DNA of 64,000 nt from Archivesica marissinica. Its lineage: Eukaryota; Mollusca; Bivalvia; Venerida; Vesicomyidae. The translations under genes and the position numbers were made by a program. Under the pieces are notes generated by a model, which had not been told where the DNA came from, did no database searches, and saw only the letters and a list, made by a program, of their open reading frames with translations. The DNA is taken from positions 42,188,572 to 42,252,571 of the forward strand of contig CM026403.1 in the NCBI GenBank assembly GCA_014843695.1. Direction: 5' to 3'. Of the stretch, positions 61,742 to 64,000 are shown piece after piece (the stretch's first letter is position 1; each line of letters starts with the position of its first letter).

Positions 61742-61881
61742 GGACAAGTGATATTGGCAAACTGACTTGCCCCAATTATTATGCTAAATGTCGAATAATG
61801 GCTTACACTAGTTAAGTTTATAAATGAATAACATCATCATAATATATGAATTCACCGGCCCTGTGATCATTACCATAATTC
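61742..61881. other. Spacer with an ACTTGCCCC motif
   Basis: Contains GACTTGCCCCAATTATT. ACTTGCCC/ACTTGTCC recurs near 62490, 63070, 63100 and 63950, suggesting a shared dispersed sequence. No gene seen. Confidence 0.4.
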
Positions 61882-62324
61882 TCAGCCCATTTTTACTCGG
61901 GAGAATGGGCATGTCACTAAATGGTTTATTGTTGTAACCAATGCAGTAAGCGCAATTGAATATTTATTTAGTACTTTTTCATCTAACTTCTGAAATGCTT
62001 TTGCAAGAGTAGTTTGACTTTCATGTATGGGAGTATTGACCTCACATTCTACTATTTCCTGCTCATCATCGCGCATATACTTGGTGGCACATGACTTATA
62101 CCTTGCATGATGGTCACGTATTGGTTCTATCCTGAAAGTCTTGGAACCACTCACAAATGCATCATTCTGATTAATTTTTGCTTCTGAAAGCTTTGGATAT
62201 TTTTGACAGTACTTTCAGAACATAACATTTTTATTTTCATCATGAACGAGCCGATTAAAATCATCTTGGCACTTTACTTGAAATGTCCTTTCGCGCTTTG
62301 AATCATATTTAATATTCTTTTTAC

Positions 62325-63276
62325 TAGGGGTGACTATTGGGGTACTATTGCGATAGTATTGTGTAAATACATATTAATTAAAAAAATATTCTGTTTCGCA
62401 TGGAATACACAAGTTTTGTGTATTTATTTATTAGCATGCAATTTTTTCTTTATTATCATGACATCGAACAAACTGCACTAATTTACTTGTCCGTAGTGAA
62501 AACCCACTTGCCCGTATATCCAAACTTTATTTTTTTAAATAATATAAACCCACCTTATTTAAAAATCGATACACAGTCCCGCTAAGTTACATGATTGTTT
62601 ACCTGTCGTCTTCAATAATAAGGCTGCGTCATGTATCCGTTACCGTATATCGATTTAGCGACCGCGTAGTATACTTGTAACTGACGCATGCGCTATAGCA
62701 CTTTAAATTACCCATACCCAGGATTATGGGGGTCACATCGCCTACTTTGCTCACTATTCAGTACCAAAGAAGCCATTTTCGACAGTAGTTTTTCTTATTG
62801 ACAGCTGGCTTGTTTTGAGCTGAAAATAAATTACATACCCACCGCCCAACACAGTTTTTATGTGACGGGCGATAACTCTTGACATTTCCGGTTCTTATTC
62901 AGGTTACTGTCGGCTGGGAATTGTTGTCCGCCACCGTTGTCGGCTGGCTTGTGTTCATTGCGGAAGTTCCGCAGGAAAATAAACAAGAAAATTCGCCGTT
63001 GCTTTCTCATTAAAATACGATTTAAATGCCATGGGAACATGAAGTAAATGCACTCGCCGGTATTTTTACTTGTCCACGGACAAGTTACATTCGAAAATCT
63101 ACTTGCCCGGCGTAACAAATGACCGATTTCGCCATCCCTGGCAACTATCGAAACTATTGCAAGAGTACTGCCGCAATTGTCAATACTATCGATGGTCATA
63201 TTTACCATCGATGGTTGACTATCGTGACGCTGTCTATTGCGATGCATCGATATTTCGATGCATCGTTACACCCCTA
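62325..63276. mobile_element. 952-bp non-autonomous hAT-like element with perfect 8-bp target duplication
   Basis: The left end is TAGGGGTGACTATTGGGG and the right end in reverse complement is TAGGGGTGTAACGATGCATC. They share TAGGGGTG. CTTTTTAC flanks both sides (62317-62324 and 63277-63284), an exact 8-bp duplication as made by hAT transposases. The right end carries nested ATCGATG palindromes (CGATGCATCGATATTTCGAT), as seen in some hAT ends. No transposase is visible. Minus-strand frames inside have no recognised domain. Confidence 0.85.
63068..63085. repeat. 18-bp inverted repeat ACTTGTCC-AC-GGACAAGT
   Basis: Perfect 8-bp arms around AC, inside the hAT-like element. The arm sequence recurs as ACTTGCCC/ACTTGTCC elsewhere in the last 2.3 kb. 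Confidence 0.8.
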
Positions 63277-63386
63277 CTTTTTACTCTCTGTGAGTTTCTG
63301 GAAGTAGACACACATTTTAAATCTAGTTTCCATTTTTTACTATTACTTTCACTTTCATTGGATTTAAAGAATGTTAGCAAATTCAT

Positions 63387-64000
63387 TGTAATTGTATGCA
63401 TTTGAATGATAACAGTGGAATTGATTATAAAGCATTTTGTATAATCTGATAATTACCCGAGTTCTAACTGTTGTCAATTATTGTCTTACAAAGTTACAAT
63501 ACATCAATGAAATCGGCCTGATTAATCAACACCATAGGTGTAGAAAACATGTACTTGCTGTGTATGTACTCGCGGATAATGTCCTTGCTACGAGTAAGGT
63601 GTAGTTAACAAGTATATAAACATTGACAGATCCTTTGATATTTCGCCGGCGACTGAAATTTGTAGAAATTAAGAAAGCACCCGGATGTTAAAAGCGCCGT
63701 AGTCTATTTAATAGGACTCATTTGGTAAGTGCAAATAAAACAATTGAAACGTAGCGAGGGCTTTGATTTGTCAATCGTTTGGGTCGATACCTGTCATGCA
63801 TAGCATGAAGTGGGCATGGTTTACAACTTACAATCGATAATAGGGTCAAATCATGTCAATAACCAGTTGATTAGTTTGTTTATTTAATTTATCGGTTAAT
63901 TGATTTATGTTTATTCACCACCTGTCCGATAACCCATAGAATTTTGACTTGCCCAGGACTAAACTGTTTGACGGCCACTTGCCCCAACATGGGTATTAAC
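63387..64000. other. Intergenic or dispersed-repeat DNA, no gene seen
   Basis: AT-rich sequence. The last 55 bp contain GACTTGCCCAGGACTAAACT and ACTTGCCCCAACATGGG, part of the same ACTTGCCC-bearing repeat. The window ends inside it. Confidence 0.4.

Larger units (their letters stand above)
61882..63386 (-). pseudogene. TTF-type zinc-finger protein pseudogene (ZNF862/KIAA1586-like), 5' part only
   Basis: From an ATG at 63386 the minus strand reads MNLLTFFKSNESESNSKKWK up to 63277. After the hAT-like insertion, from 62324, it reads KYDSKRERTFQVKCQDDFNR and LVHDENKNVMF. A TGA at 62217-62215 stands where the first zinc Cys of the MFC-x2-C motif is expected. KYCQKYPKLSEAKINQNDAF, then SGSKTFRIEPIRDHHARYKS and C follow. 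This domain order is that of TTF-type zinc-finger proteins related to hAT transposases. There is also a one-base frame change between the two parts. The C-terminal dimerisation region is not present, and similarity fades before 61882. Dead copy. Confidence 0.65.

Noticed and set aside
61171..61775. Repeat proteins of 130-185 residues with Cys pairs (DGHCC, KQQCP)
   Set aside because: 39-bp minisatellite open in four readings at once. Regular Cys spacing is a product of the repeat.
62858..63405. Minus-strand 129-residue and plus-strand 111-residue frames
   Set aside because: The minus-strand frame lies inside the hAT-like element. The plus-strand frame starts inside it and crosses the right target duplication into the pseudogene region. 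No domain is visible in either.

Overview
This is non-coding-rich eukaryotic nuclear DNA. It has spliced exons with GT/AG boundaries, a poly(A) signal, tRNA-derived SINEs, non-LTR retrotransposon pieces, a Tc1/mariner transposon, hAT-like elements and a 1000-N scaffold gap. The mix of repeats, and what I recall of the spliced protein's relatives, suggests a marine invertebrate, most likely a bivalve mollusc. That placement is inference, because I could run no search. There is no bacterial operon, CRISPR array or rRNA. Almost every long open frame is a minisatellite whose period is a multiple of three.

Layout. 1-2.77 kb: 33/35-bp minisatellite. 2.81-2.89 kb: a possible short Cys-containing terminal exon. 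2.98-3.27 kb: 26-bp minisatellite. 3.27-16.24 kb: 34/38-bp satellite. 16.24-17.24 kb: assembly gap. 17.24-19.86 kb: 17-bp AT-rich minisatellite. 19.89-51.09 kb: one plus-strand gene, recovered as five or six exons whose splice phases fit. Its introns hold 25-, 43-, 75-, 34-, 29/30- and 69-bp tandem arrays, two related SINEs in opposite orientation, a third tRNA-derived SINE, a MITE and LINE scraps. 51.1-55.2 kb: AT-rich intergenic DNA with a modular dispersed repeat and a 315-bp MITE beside its own empty-site paralogue. 55.2-58.6 kb: a minus-strand LINE split by a Tc1 element, which is itself split in frame by a hAT-like MITE. 58.7-60.6 kb: a plus-strand LINE broken by a minus-strand LINE and GA/GAGT repeats. 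61.2-61.7 kb: 39-bp minisatellite. 61.9-63.4 kb: a minus-strand TTF-type zinc-finger pseudogene split by a 952-bp hAT-like element with a perfect 8-bp target duplication.

The main result is the gene at 19.9-51.1 kb, most of whose exons are too short or too fragmented to appear as long ORFs. Its largest intron (27.06-49.97 kb) is almost wholly tandem repeat. About 20 kb of that is roughly 288 copies of a 69-bp unit, and most copies carry a near-consensus 5' splice site (GAG|GTAAGT). The 43 nt before that donor form an open mini-exon with entry phase 2 and exit phase 0, exactly what would join the upstream exon to the final exon. The last copy runs into a candidate real exon. This may be an amplified exon/donor boundary, a decoy splice-site array or a bank of alternative mini-exons. 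Sequence alone cannot decide between them.
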